A DNA stretch of 64,000 bases from Lachnospiraceae bacterium (GCA_014804655.1 JAAUZK010000021.1:39897-103896), one strand, 5' to 3'; counted from the stretch's first letter, positions 31,863 through 41,560 are shown. Notes: generated by a model from the letters alone, not told the origin. Program-made: numbers and translations.

Positions 31863-31916
31863 CACATGTTATCTATCAACCAAAGTTTTGCAAGTCACAC
31901 AAAATCAGCGCTATGT

Positions 31917-31950
31917 AAAAGCAGATGCAGGGAACTCCTACATCTGCTTT
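31917..31950. terminator. Bidirectional terminator-like hairpin
   Basis: AAAAGCAGATG-n-CATCTGCTTT between converging genes. Confidence 0.7.
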
Positions 31951-32111
31951 CTTACAATCAGATATTCATTATCCAGTTGATAAAATGAGCATTCAAAATT
32001 ACCGCCTCTCAGGAATCGGCTCATATCGTCCTCGTCCAGATCTACCATGCATACATAACACTCGTAATCTTCATCATATTGGTAATTGCTACAAGTATCG
32101 CAACTGCTCAT
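31938..32111 (-). CDS. Small Cys/Asp-rich DUF6472-like protein (57 aa)
   Basis: Manual translation MSSCDTCSNYQYDEDYECYVCMVDLDEDDMSRFLRGGNFECSFYQLDNEYLIVRKQM*; CxxC and CDTCxNYxYDExYExYxC pattern. Below ORF-track cutoff. Confidence 0.75.
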   Translation of the reverse strand: MSSCDTCSNYQYDEDYECYVCMVDLDEDDMSRFLRGGNFECSFYQLDNEYLIVRKQM

Positions 32112-32225
32112 TGTTTCCTCTATTCCGAAGCTACATGCGAAATTTTTCGTTGCTGCGCTTCCTGCTTCATTACATTCCTGTTTTCAGTTTAATATAAAGA
32201 ATATTATATTTAATAGAACTTTTTA

Positions 32226-32516
32226 TTAATAGAAGGTTTTATCTACCTTACGATTGACAAATTTAATCTTGCCCTTAATTTCCTCTTCCAGTCCATGAAT
32301 CGCCTCGTCGGCAATTTCTTTTTGCAGCTGATTTACACAAAAAATACATGTGCCGAATTTCTCACCGGAAAAGAGTTTCGGTTTCTCCCATTTCACGAAA
32401 TAAGACACCCTGTTCTTAAGCAGCGCCTTCTCAATTCTTTCTTTGGTTTCCAGATCCGTTACCTGACACCATTCCAGTTCATTATGCACTTTCACTTTCT
32501 GATAGGCTGTCTCCAT
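32226..32516 (-). CDS. Uncharacterised 96-aa protein
   Basis: Complete ORF with coherent composition; CIFCVNQLQKE motif; no family recognised. Confidence 0.55.
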   Translation of the reverse strand: METAYQKVKVHNELEWCQVTDLETKERIEKALLKNRVSYFVKWEKPKLFSGEKFGTCIFCVNQLQKEIADEAIHGLEEEIKGKIKFVNRKVDKTFY

Positions 32517-32595
32517 ACCGATTTGTCCCCCTCTGCCATACTGTATAGTTGCCCAGCTCTTAGATTATATCGCATTTTATTCAATTGTGCAATTA

Positions 32596-32624
32596 TTGCA
32601 AGAAGCATTTTTTTATGTTAATCT
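32596..32624 (+). promoter_or_regulatory. Candidate sigma-A promoter of metA
   Basis: TTGCAA-17 bp-TAATCT. Confidence 0.5.
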
Positions 32625-32757
32625 ATTATATGTTATTATTCACAGATTATTTCAGGCCTCATCTGCGTTAAAATGTCTGAAAAAAACTATTATAAAAATG
32701 TTTAGCACCGACAGATGCAAGTACTTCATGGCGGTGCAGGAAAGTCGAGGTTATGTT

Positions 32758-33672
32758 ATGCCTATCAGAGTAGCGGATTCTTTACCGGCAACCAGCATTC
32801 TGGAGAATGAAAATATATTTGTCATGACGGAGTACCGCGCGTTACATCAGGATATCCGTCCCCTAAACGTGCTGATCTTAAATCTCATGCCCACGAAAAT
32901 CGTGACCGAGACACAGCTTCTGCGCAAATTATCCAATACACCTCTTCAGGTCAATGTGGAATTTCTGCAGACTGCCAGCTATACACCGCAGCATATAGAT
33001 TCCAATCACTTGGAATCTTTCTATACCACCTTCGATCAGGTTAAAGACCGCAAGTACGATGGTATGATCATCACCGGTGCGCCTCTGGACTATATCAAAT
33101 TTGAGGATGTTACCTACTGGAAGGAACTGTGCGCCATTATGGATTGGGGCAAAACCCATGTCCACTGCACCCTGCACCTATGCTGGGGCGCTTTTGCGGG
33201 ACTCTACTATCTCTATGGATTAGACCGTTACGATATGGAAACGAAGCTGTCCGGTGTCTATGCACACAGGATCGTAAAGAAAAATTCTCCTCTGTTTCGG
33301 GGCTTTGACGATATTTTCTACGCACCGCAGTCCCGTGCCATGGGAATAGCTGCGGAAAAAATTGCCTCCGTGCCGGAATTGGAATTGATGGCTGTCTCCG
33401 ATGAAGCCGGTGTCACCATTGTCAAGACCACCGACAGCCGGCATTTCTTCATCACCTGCCATCCGGAATATGATTCCGACACACTGGCACAGGAGTATTT
33501 CAGGGATCTGAATAAAGGCATGAATCCGACCATCCCGGCAAATTATTTCCCCGATGACAATCCGGAGAATCCGCCCATCGTCAACTGGCGTTCCACAGGA
33601 CAGCTTCTGTATTCCAATTGGCTGAATTTCTACGTGTACCAGACGACGCCTTATGATGTGAGGGATATTTAG
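32758..33672 (+). CDS. metA: Homoserine O-acyltransferase (MetA family)
   Basis: MPIRVADSLPATSILENENIFVMTEYRALHQDIRPLNVLILNLMPTKIVTETQLLRKL, CTLHLCWGAFAGLYYLYG, ITCHPEYD. Confidence 0.95.
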   Translation: MPIRVADSLPATSILENENIFVMTEYRALHQDIRPLNVLILNLMPTKIVTETQLLRKLSNTPLQVNVEFLQTASYTPQHIDSNHLESFYTTFDQVKDRKYDGMIITGAPLDYIKFEDVTYWKELCAIMDWGKTHVHCTLHLCWGAFAGLYYLYGLDRYDMETKLSGVYAHRIVKKNSPLFRGFDDIFYAPQSRAMGIAAEKIASVPELELMAVSDEAGVTIVKTTDSRHFFITCHPEYDSDTLAQEYFRDLNKGMNPTIPANYFPDDNPENPPIVNWRSTGQLLYSNWLNFYVYQTTPYDVRDI

Positions 33673-33680
33673 TATAAGAA

Positions 33681-33703
33681 CGGCATCTCAATATGAGATG
33701 CCG
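33681..33703 (+). terminator. Hairpin downstream of metA
   Basis: CGGCATCTC-AATAT-GAGATGCCG, weak U tract after it. Confidence 0.5.
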
Positions 33704-33740
33704 CAATTGTTTGGGATTCTTTAATATAAAACGCAATTAT

Positions 33741-33893
33741 TCACTGCCTTTTATCATCACTGCATAAAAGCTCATACTTTTTTTTGATTTCTTCATAGTC
33801 TTCCAGCGTTTTACAATTTTGCAGATCATTATTAATGCGTTCACGTTCTAATTGTCGCGCTAACTTTTCAATCACTTCAGCATTTGTTGGCAT
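33741..33893 (-). CDS. Small uncharacterised protein (50 aa)
   Basis: Manual translation MPTNAEVIEKLARQLERERINNDLQNCKTLEDYEEIKKKYELLCSDDKRQ*, helical/charged. Below ORF-track cutoff. Confidence 0.45.
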   Translation of the reverse strand: MPTNAEVIEKLARQLERERINNDLQNCKTLEDYEEIKKKYELLCSDDKRQ

Positions 33894-33967
33894 ATCATCA
33901 CCTGCTTTCATACAAACAAGTTATTGTTACTATTTATAATTATACAAGATTACACAAAAGACCGCAA

Positions 33968-35929
33968 TCACAAATATTCCTCTATAAACTCTTCCTCCGA
34001 TATAATGCGGATACCCAGTTCCTTGGCCTTCTTATTTTTGGAGGACTGAGAGGTTGTGTCATTGTTGATCAGGCACGTTGTCTTACCGGTAACGCTGCCT
34101 GTCACTTTGCCGCCCTTTGCCTCGATCTCATCCTTAAGCGCATTGCGGTTCTCATAGTGTTCCAAGCTGCCCGTAATGACAAAACTCATCCCCGCCAGGG
34201 TCTGCGATCCTTCCTCTTCCACAGTTTCTACGGCAATTCTCACTTCCTGCAGCAAATGATTAAGCTGTTCCATCCGCTCATCATTATGGAAAAAGTCATA
34301 GATACTGCCGGCAATCACCTCTCCGATCCCGTCAATTGCACTCAGCTCTTCCACATCCGCCTCCCGCAGCGCCTCAATGGAGAACCTGAAATGACGACAC
34401 AGCAGTTTTGCATTTGCTACCCCTACATTCTCGATTCCGAGTCCATATATCACTCTGGGCAATGTGGTATCTCTGGATTTCTCTATGCTCTCTATCAGAT
34501 TATTGTAGGATTTCTCACCGAAACCCTCCATCTGTATAATCTCCTGTTCATACCGCTGTAAGTGAAAAATATCGGCAAATTCATGCAGAAAGCCTCTTGC
34601 CAGAAATTTTTCCAACGTGGACTCCGATAGTCCGTCCACATTCATGGCATCCCGGCTCACAAACAATGTAAATGCCTTGATCTTCTTCGCATCACAGGAA
34701 GGATTTGCGCAGTACAATGACTGTACGTCATTGACCCGGCGAATCTCCGTAGGCTGGCCGCACACCGGACACACCTTCGGAATCTCCAACGTATCACTCT
34801 GCGTCAGATTCTCCGCAATCTGGGGAATAATCATATTGGCCTTATAGACGGTAATGCGATCACCAATACCCAGCTTAAGACCACGCACGATACTGACATT
34901 ATGCACCGAGGCTCGGCTGACGGTCGTTCCCTCCAACTCTACCGGCTCGAAAATTGCCACAGGATTAATAAGCCCTGTCCTGCTGGCACTCCACTCCATC
35001 TCCTGAAGTACTGTTTCCCGCAGTTCATCCGCCCACTTAAAGGCAATGGCATCTCTGGGGAACTTCGCTGTTCTGCCAAGTGACTGTCCGTATGCGATAT
35101 CTTCATAAATCAGTACAAGTCCATCAGAAGGAATATCATATGACTGTATCTTATTCTCAAAATAAGCTATCTCATCCTCAATCGTATCCGGATTCACCAG
35201 TCTGTTTTCCACTATGTCAAATCCCTGCTCTGTCAGAAAGTCAAATTGTGCCGAGCGGGAATTGTAGAAATCCACACCATCCGCCTTAACGAGACTGAAA
35301 ACATACAGATTGACATTACGTGCCGCCGTAATCTCGTTATTGAGCTGCCTGACAGAGCCGCTGCACAGATTACGTGGATTCTTATACTTCGCCTCCGCCT
35401 CATCGATGCGGCTGTTGATCTTCTCGAACTCGCTGTAACTGATTACAGCCTCTCCCCGCACCACCAGCTCTCCCTGATAAGGAATAGACACCGGTACATT
35501 ACGAAACACTCTGGCATTGTTCGTAACCACCTCGCCCACCTCGCCGTTTCCTCTGGTAACGGCCTTGGCGAGTTTTCCGTCCATATACGTCAACACAATC
35601 GTAAGCCCGTCCAGTTTCCATGACAGCAACGCTTCTTTACCGTTCAACCAGTCGCGCAACTCTTCTCTGCTCTTCGTTTTGGCAAGAGACAGCATCGGCC
35701 TTTCATGCCTTTCCTTAGGCAGCTCTTCCACTGCCTCATATCCTACATGTACTGTGGGACTATCCGCAAGTGTAACGCCCGTTATTTCTTCTAGTCGCGT
35801 CAGCTCATCATATAACTGGTCATACGCAAAGTTACTCATAATCTCCGTGTCCTGCGCATAATATGCCTCAGACGCTTTATTCAAAATTGAGACTAACTCT
35901 TTCATTCGGTTTCTTGTCTTCTCATCCAC
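33968..35929 (-). CDS. ligA: NAD-dependent DNA ligase, divergent
   Basis: LLSWKLDGLTIVLTY (KxDG), VVRGEAVIS, NPRNLCSGSVRQLN, CPVCGQPTEI...CANPSC, HhH and BRCT C-terminus. Confidence 0.88.
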   Translation of the reverse strand: MDEKTRNRMKELVSILNKASEAYYAQDTEIMSNFAYDQLYDELTRLEEITGVTLADSPTVHVGYEAVEELPKERHERPMLSLAKTKSREELRDWLNGKEALLSWKLDGLTIVLTYMDGKLAKAVTRGNGEVGEVVTNNARVFRNVPVSIPYQGELVVRGEAVISYSEFEKINSRIDEAEAKYKNPRNLCSGSVRQLNNEITAARNVNLYVFSLVKADGVDFYNSRSAQFDFLTEQGFDIVENRLVNPDTIEDEIAYFENKIQSYDIPSDGLVLIYEDIAYGQSLGRTAKFPRDAIAFKWADELRETVLQEMEWSASRTGLINPVAIFEPVELEGTTVSRASVHNVSIVRGLKLGIGDRITVYKANMIIPQIAENLTQSDTLEIPKVCPVCGQPTEIRRVNDVQSLYCANPSCDAKKIKAFTLFVSRDAMNVDGLSESTLEKFLARGFLHEFADIFHLQRYEQEIIQMEGFGEKSYNNLIESIEKSRDTTLPRVIYGLGIENVGVANAKLLCRHFRFSIEALREADVEELSAIDGIGEVIAGSIYDFFHNDERMEQLNHLLQEVRIAVETVEEEGSQTLAGMSFVITGSLEHYENRNALKDEIEAKGGKVTGSVTGKTTCLINNDTTSQSSKNKKAKELGIRIISEEEFIEEYL

Positions 35930-36056
35930 TTAAAATATACCTGCCATTCCTTTTATTCCATTATCTCTATTCCGTTGCATCTTTAAATCTGTTCACCTGC
36001 ATTTTTACAATCTGCCTCTGAAAACAGACTTATAGCAGTTCTATTTCATCATATAT

Positions 36057-36779
36057 TCATTCTGCGACCTTGAGGCCGCATTTCTGATACAGGCTTCTCA
36101 TCTCATTCCTTGTCAATTCCCGATACTCTCCGGGTTTCAGGACATCAAGTTCTACATTAATAACACGTGTTCGCTTAAGAGAACTTACCTCATATCCCTG
36201 CGCCTTACACATGCGTCTAATCTGTCTGTTCAAGCCTTGCGTCAACACCATGCGGATCGTCTTGGGACCCAGCTGCTCTATTTCACAGGGTCGTGTCGTA
36301 ACTTCCAGTTCATCTAAATATATCCCCTGACGCATGCGTGAAAGGGCCTCTTCGGTCCACTCCTGCTTTACTTTGACAATGTACTCTTTCTCGTGGCGGT
36401 TAGCTCCGCGCATCATGGCTTCTATAAGATCCCCGTCATTTGTCATAAGCAAGAGTCCTTCCGAATCCTTATCCAGTCTTCCCGCATAGGTGACCCGAAC
36501 GGGATATTGAAGCTCCTCTGTCACGATTTTCTTTGCATGTGCATCCCGCTCCGTACATACAACACCCATGGGCTTATAATATGCAAGCACAACTTTGCTG
36601 TCGGGTCCGGAGACTTTCTTGCCTCGGACACGCACTTCATCCCGGCTTTTCACCTTAATGCCCTGCATGGCCGTCTCTCCGTTTACCGTGACAACACCCT
36701 GCTCGATCAGTTTATCCGCATCCCGTCTGGAACAGATTCCGCAGGATGCCAGATATTTATTCAACCGGACTTCTTCCAT
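36057..36779 (-). CDS. 23S rRNA pseudouridine synthase, RluB/RluF-type
   Basis: MEEVRLNKYLASCGICSRRDADKLIEQGVVTVNG (S4 domain), GRLDKDSEGLLLMTNDGDL, LTQGLNRQIRRMC. Confidence 0.93.
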   Translation of the reverse strand: MEEVRLNKYLASCGICSRRDADKLIEQGVVTVNGETAMQGIKVKSRDEVRVRGKKVSGPDSKVVLAYYKPMGVVCTERDAHAKKIVTEELQYPVRVTYAGRLDKDSEGLLLMTNDGDLIEAMMRGANRHEKEYIVKVKQEWTEEALSRMRQGIYLDELEVTTRPCEIEQLGPKTIRMVLTQGLNRQIRRMCKAQGYEVSSLKRTRVINVELDVLKPGEYRELTRNEMRSLYQKCGLKVAE

Positions 36780-36789
36780 GTCAATCCTC

Positions 36790-38379
36790 CTACTCTTCCG
36801 CAACCTCCATAGGTTCCACGGCATGTTCCAAGAGGAACTCACGCCACACATCGTAATGCTGTGCATAGAGATGTACACCGTCAAAACTTAAGTCTGCATT
36901 TAAGAAACCATCACTGTCTGTAAACAGCGGATTGACATCCAGATAGAAAATATCCATTCCGTTGGCCAGTTGCGCAGATGCCGCATTTTTATCATTGATA
37001 TTGATATTGTTAAACTCTGTCTCCATATTGTTCTTTTCTCTGCTGACATGAAGATTCGCCATAACATAGATAATCGCCTGGGGCTGCCACTCTCTGATCT
37101 GATTCAATACCTTACGATACTGCTCCAGATACATTTCAGTATTACCGTACCCCAGTTCATTCATCCCCAGCATAATGTAAATCTTACCGTACTGTTTCTC
37201 CTGAAGCACCTGATTCAGATCAACCTTGTCCCCCGTTTTCTGGTAAGTGACCTTCTCCTCCAGCAGCTTAAAAATCATCATACCGCTGTCACAATAGAAA
37301 TCAGCTTCTTCCAATCCCGCATAATCTGATATTCCTAAAGTTCTGGAGTCCCCAAGGAAAGCCGCATCATGAAAATAACCAATGTTTTCTTTAGTATATG
37401 AGTACTCCGTTGTCAATGCAACTTTTCCTGCATCCGAATAATATATGGAATCAATTTCCTGCGGATCATAAATTTCGAATTTAGTGATTCCTTTTCCGAT
37501 CCCTTGCGGTTCTTCTGCATTTTCAATATTTTCCTCGTTGCTTATGTCGTTTTGTAAATCATTACTATTTTCTTTACCGTCAGATTCATCCTTGCGTTTT
37601 CCTGCATTTTCTTCCAGATTGCCAACAATCTCGGAATTATTTTCCAAGACATCTTCATTTTCTGCTTCACTCTCAGGCTTATCAGTCGAAAGCTCATCAT
37701 CCGCTTCCAATAACAGATGTTTTTCGAGTTCCGTCTGCCGGGAGTTTCCAAACATTCCGCTCTGCACCATCACCGTCTGCGCCTCTCTGGCGATGGCCTT
37801 GAAACCGATCTCATCAGACCATAACATCACTAACAAGGATGTAAATACGATTCCCAGCACGTAAGGACAATTATACAGAATCTCTTTCCATTCGCTCCTT
37901 TTCGGTTCCGGCTTCTCCTTTCTCCGCTCTGAGCCGCCCTTCTTCTGCACAGAACTGATATTTCGCTGGCCTGTGCTATTGCTCTGCTTCTGACCCTTGC
38001 TATCCTGCCGCTGCCCTGTACTGCTCTGTTTCTGACTCGTGCTGCTCTTTGTTGTCTGTTCCGTCCCCTTCTTTGGCTGCCTTCTCTCGCTCTTTTTTAT
38101 CTGCTCCGCACTGTCCTTTGGCTGCCCTGTGCTGCTCTTCTTTATCCGCTCTGTACTGTTTTTTGGCTGCTCCGCGCCGCTCTTCTTTGGTTGCTCCGCG
38201 TTACTTTTCTTTGGCTGTACCGTATTCTTCTTCTGCTGACCTGCACTACTGCTCTTTGCCTTTCCCGAGCTGCTCTTCTTCTGATGCTTTGCACTGTTTT
38301 GTGTCCGCTTTGCGTTATTTTTTCTCTGTTGTCCGTGCTTTACCCGCTTTTTCTGCGCTGTCGCTTTCTTCTTTTTCAT
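36790..38379 (-). CDS. SGNH-hydrolase-like protein with long Lys/Ser/Gln low-complexity N-terminus and one TM
   Basis: AAFLGDSRTLGISDYAG (GDS), LGMNELGYG, SFDGVHLYAQHYDVW (DxxH); preceded by ~165 aa of KKS/EQPKK-type sequence. Confidence 0.8.
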   Translation of the reverse strand: MKKKKATAQKKRVKHGQQRKNNAKRTQNSAKHQKKSSSGKAKSSSAGQQKKNTVQPKKSNAEQPKKSGAEQPKNSTERIKKSSTGQPKDSAEQIKKSERRQPKKGTEQTTKSSTSQKQSSTGQRQDSKGQKQSNSTGQRNISSVQKKGGSERRKEKPEPKRSEWKEILYNCPYVLGIVFTSLLVMLWSDEIGFKAIAREAQTVMVQSGMFGNSRQTELEKHLLLEADDELSTDKPESEAENEDVLENNSEIVGNLEENAGKRKDESDGKENSNDLQNDISNEENIENAEEPQGIGKGITKFEIYDPQEIDSIYYSDAGKVALTTEYSYTKENIGYFHDAAFLGDSRTLGISDYAGLEEADFYCDSGMMIFKLLEEKVTYQKTGDKVDLNQVLQEKQYGKIYIMLGMNELGYGNTEMYLEQYRKVLNQIREWQPQAIIYVMANLHVSREKNNMETEFNNININDKNAASAQLANGMDIFYLDVNPLFTDSDGFLNADLSFDGVHLYAQHYDVWREFLLEHAVEPMEVAEE

Positions 38380-38471
38380 ATGTTGTTCATCTCACCATCA
38401 CTCAGTCTGTAGATTATATGCTTATAATCTGTATACCATAATTGATATTGCTATTATCGAAACATGATAAA

Positions 38472-39908
38472 TTAAAACCTGAAATACAGGAACGGATTAT
38501 TACTGCCCACCATGATCTCATGCACCGAAAACCAGAAGATCAGGAGTAGCACACCTACCATAAACCATCTGTCTTTCCACCGCTGATACCATCGTCTCGG
38601 ATAAGGTGTTGCAAACAGTATACAGGCAATCAATAACACCCAATATTGTTGCAGATACCGTTCCAGCTGCTGCATGCCCACCATAACTGTCGCCCTGTGA
38701 ATGCCGAACAAATTTCCCAAGTATGCCACAAGCTGTCCTAAATCAGTAATCGCGAACACAACCCATGTGATCGGTATGATCACCAATGTATAAATATGTC
38801 CGACCAGCTTAGACTGTTCCAGCTTCCTGCCATAACTGTTCTTCTCCACTGTGAGAATCAGGAAAAACAACATTCCCCAGAGTAAAAAGTTCCAATCGGC
38901 TCCGTGCCACAGTCCGGTACACGCCCATACAACAAAGAGATTGACAACCGTCCTAAAACTGCCCTTGCGGCTGCCGCCCATCGGGAAATAGACATACTCA
39001 CGAAACCATCTACCCAGCGTTATATGCCACCTGCGCCAGAATTCCGAAATCGACCTCGACACATAAGGATCATCAAAGTTGCGCGGAATCCTGAATCCCA
39101 GCATCTTGCCTAGTCCCATGGCCATCACGGAATATCCCCAGAAATCAAAATAGATTTGGAAGGAATATGCGATCGCTCCCAGCCATGCCACCGTAATATG
39201 TAAGTTTCCCGCTCCCGCTGACATGATCGTATTCCACAGAGTGCCAATCTGGTTTGCCAACAGCACCTTAAGCCCCAGTCCGACCGTAAAAAGCTTCAGC
39301 CCGTTCTCCAGATCCCGGATACGGATCTTCCTGCCCGCCATCCGATCCGACACCTCGTCAAACCGCACGATCGGTCCTGCAATCAACTGCGGAAACATGC
39401 TGACATATGCGGCAAAGGATATGAACCCTGCCGGTGCTTCCATCGTACCGCGGTAACAGTCTATCTGATAGGATACCATCTGAAAAGTATAGAAGCTGAT
39501 TCCCAGCGGCAGCGCTAACATAAGAAGAGGTACAGTCTCACGATTTGCCAGACCATTTACAACGCCGGCGGCAAAATCCCAGTATTTAAACACGAACAAT
39601 ATGCCGAAATCAATGACCAGTGCCGATATCAGCGCCGTCTTCCTGCGTATTGCCCGCTTCCTTTCACGATCCTTCTGGGGAGTACGCGGCTCCCACAACA
39701 TATATCTGCTCAGCCCGTAGTTCACGAGAATAGATAAAATAAGCAGCAGAACAAAGTACGGTTCCCCCACTCCATAGAAAATCAAACTTCCCGCCAATAA
39801 TACAATATTGCGGTATTTGGCGGGAACAATTAAATATATCAACATAAAAACCGGCAGAAACCGGAATAAAAATTCCAAGCTGGAAAATACCATTGATAGC
39901 GCTCCCAA
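38472..39908 (-). CDS. MBOAT family O-acyltransferase
   Basis: PLGISFYTFQMVSYQIDCYRG, FPQLIAGPIVRF, SEFWRRWHITLGRWFREYVYFPMGGS, WACTGLWHGADWNFLLWG. Confidence 0.95.
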   Translation of the reverse strand: MGALSMVFSSLEFLFRFLPVFMLIYLIVPAKYRNIVLLAGSLIFYGVGEPYFVLLLILSILVNYGLSRYMLWEPRTPQKDRERKRAIRRKTALISALVIDFGILFVFKYWDFAAGVVNGLANRETVPLLMLALPLGISFYTFQMVSYQIDCYRGTMEAPAGFISFAAYVSMFPQLIAGPIVRFDEVSDRMAGRKIRIRDLENGLKLFTVGLGLKVLLANQIGTLWNTIMSAGAGNLHITVAWLGAIAYSFQIYFDFWGYSVMAMGLGKMLGFRIPRNFDDPYVSRSISEFWRRWHITLGRWFREYVYFPMGGSRKGSFRTVVNLFVVWACTGLWHGADWNFLLWGMLFFLILTVEKNSYGRKLEQSKLVGHIYTLVIIPITWVVFAITDLGQLVAYLGNLFGIHRATVMVGMQQLERYLQQYWVLLIACILFATPYPRRWYQRWKDRWFMVGVLLLIFWFSVHEIMVGSNNPFLYFRF

Positions 39909-39985
39909 AACACAATTTAGGGTATTTTGTCTAAAAAGAGAACCCTACATCTAGTATATTCCAGTCGGAATCATTTTACAAGAGG

Positions 39986-41530
39986 CTATTTCCGGCAGAT
40001 CGCAAAAGATTGCGGCTCAAGTACACATCCGCCATCTTCCGCTCTCACCGATCCGATCCGATAAATAACGTCCGTATTTTTTATCTCCACTGGGATAGTC
40101 TCCTCCTTGTCGGAAGGATTACACAGCATAATCAGATCATCCCGCTTGTAAGCAAACGCCCGTCGGACTTCTTCTGCGAACAGAATCTTAAGATTATCAT
40201 GCCTTGCAAACGCCTCCTGTTCTTTCCTGACAAGCAAGAGTTCTCTCACCGTATGATAGAGAGAATCAGCCCGTTTCTGCTGCTCTTCCACTGTGGGTGC
40301 CGCCTCTCCCGTATCCGTGGGAAGATACAGAATCTGCTCGTCCGCCTCGGAAAATCCGTAGTTGCGGCCTGTATCCCACTGCATCGGCGTCCTGGAGCCT
40401 GTTCTCGTATAACCGCCTTCCTTGCCGGACAGATTCAAATACCGCATACCGATCTCGTCGCCGTAATAGATAAAAGGCGCGCCGGGCATGGTAAACAAAA
40501 ATGCATACGCCAGCTTCAATTCTCTCTCATCCAGATTATATGCCGCACGGACCATATCATGGTTACCCGTAATCAGGCAGTACAATCCTTTATCTTTTAC
40601 GGCTTCATACTTAGGCATATACTCTTTCAGAAAATCCTGTATGCTGCGTTTGCTGTCCTTCTTAAAAAAGCTGTCATCACGCCCCGTATCATCATAATCG
40701 CGCATCAAAAGATTATAACCGTTGCCGAACCAATCCAAGAAGAAATCCATCTGGAATCCTGCCATCCCAATGGCAGACGCCGGATTATTCCACTCGGATA
40801 CCAGCGCAATCTCCGGATATTTTTCCTGTACCCTATGTATCATATCACTCCATACAGCACAAGTTCCGCTCTTGACTTCATCGTCATTTTTGACAAGCGA
40901 ATCCGCCATATCCACACGGAAACCGTCACATCCCATCTCCATCCAATAACACATGATATCTATCATTGCATCCCGTGTGGCCATGCAGTCCGGATGGTCG
41001 ATCGGCTTCTGCCAGTTCTCCTTCGGATTCAGAAATCCGTAATTGAGCGCCGGCTGACACTTAAAATAATTCAGAATATAAGCGCCGTTGCGTTCACGTT
41101 CACCGGCAATATACGGGAATCCTTCCGCCCGTTTATACCAACAGTCCGTCCAGATATATCGGCCGGAATATTCATTCTCTTCCTTCTTGCCGCTCAAAGT
41201 AAACCACGGATGTTCCTCGGAGGTATGCCCCGGCACCAGATCCATCAGAATGTGCATGCCTCTTTCATGTACCTGCTTAAAAAGCTCCCGCAGATCATCA
41301 ATTGTGCCGTACCGTTCAGCTATTTTTTTATAATCCCTCACATCATAACCGGCATCCTTAAACGGGGAATCATAGAACGGATTCATCCAGATCGCGTTAC
41401 ACCCCAACTCCCTGATATAATCCAATTTCTCAATAATACCGGCCAGATCACCGATTCCATCCCCGTTGGAATCTTTGAACGACTGGGGATAAATCTCATA
41501 AAATACTGCTGTTTTCAACCATTCTGTCAT
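39986..41530 (-). CDS. Glycoside hydrolase family 13 (alpha-glucosidase/amylase-like)
   Basis: AVFYEIYPQSFKDSNGDGIGDLAGI, GFRVDMADSL, LVSEWNNP, TGNHDM, GAPFIYYGDEIGM. Confidence 0.94.
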   Translation of the reverse strand: MTEWLKTAVFYEIYPQSFKDSNGDGIGDLAGIIEKLDYIRELGCNAIWMNPFYDSPFKDAGYDVRDYKKIAERYGTIDDLRELFKQVHERGMHILMDLVPGHTSEEHPWFTLSGKKEENEYSGRYIWTDCWYKRAEGFPYIAGERERNGAYILNYFKCQPALNYGFLNPKENWQKPIDHPDCMATRDAMIDIMCYWMEMGCDGFRVDMADSLVKNDDEVKSGTCAVWSDMIHRVQEKYPEIALVSEWNNPASAIGMAGFQMDFFLDWFGNGYNLLMRDYDDTGRDDSFFKKDSKRSIQDFLKEYMPKYEAVKDKGLYCLITGNHDMVRAAYNLDERELKLAYAFLFTMPGAPFIYYGDEIGMRYLNLSGKEGGYTRTGSRTPMQWDTGRNYGFSEADEQILYLPTDTGEAAPTVEEQQKRADSLYHTVRELLLVRKEQEAFARHDNLKILFAEEVRRAFAYKRDDLIMLCNPSDKEETIPVEIKNTDVIYRIGSVRAEDGGCVLEPQSFAICRK

Positions 41531-41560
41531 GTCTGCTGCTCCTCTCTTCCTCTTATTTAT

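Noticed and set aside
31925-32197. 90-aa plus-strand ORF
   Set aside because: Antisense to the small DUF6472-like gene, which has the coherent protein.
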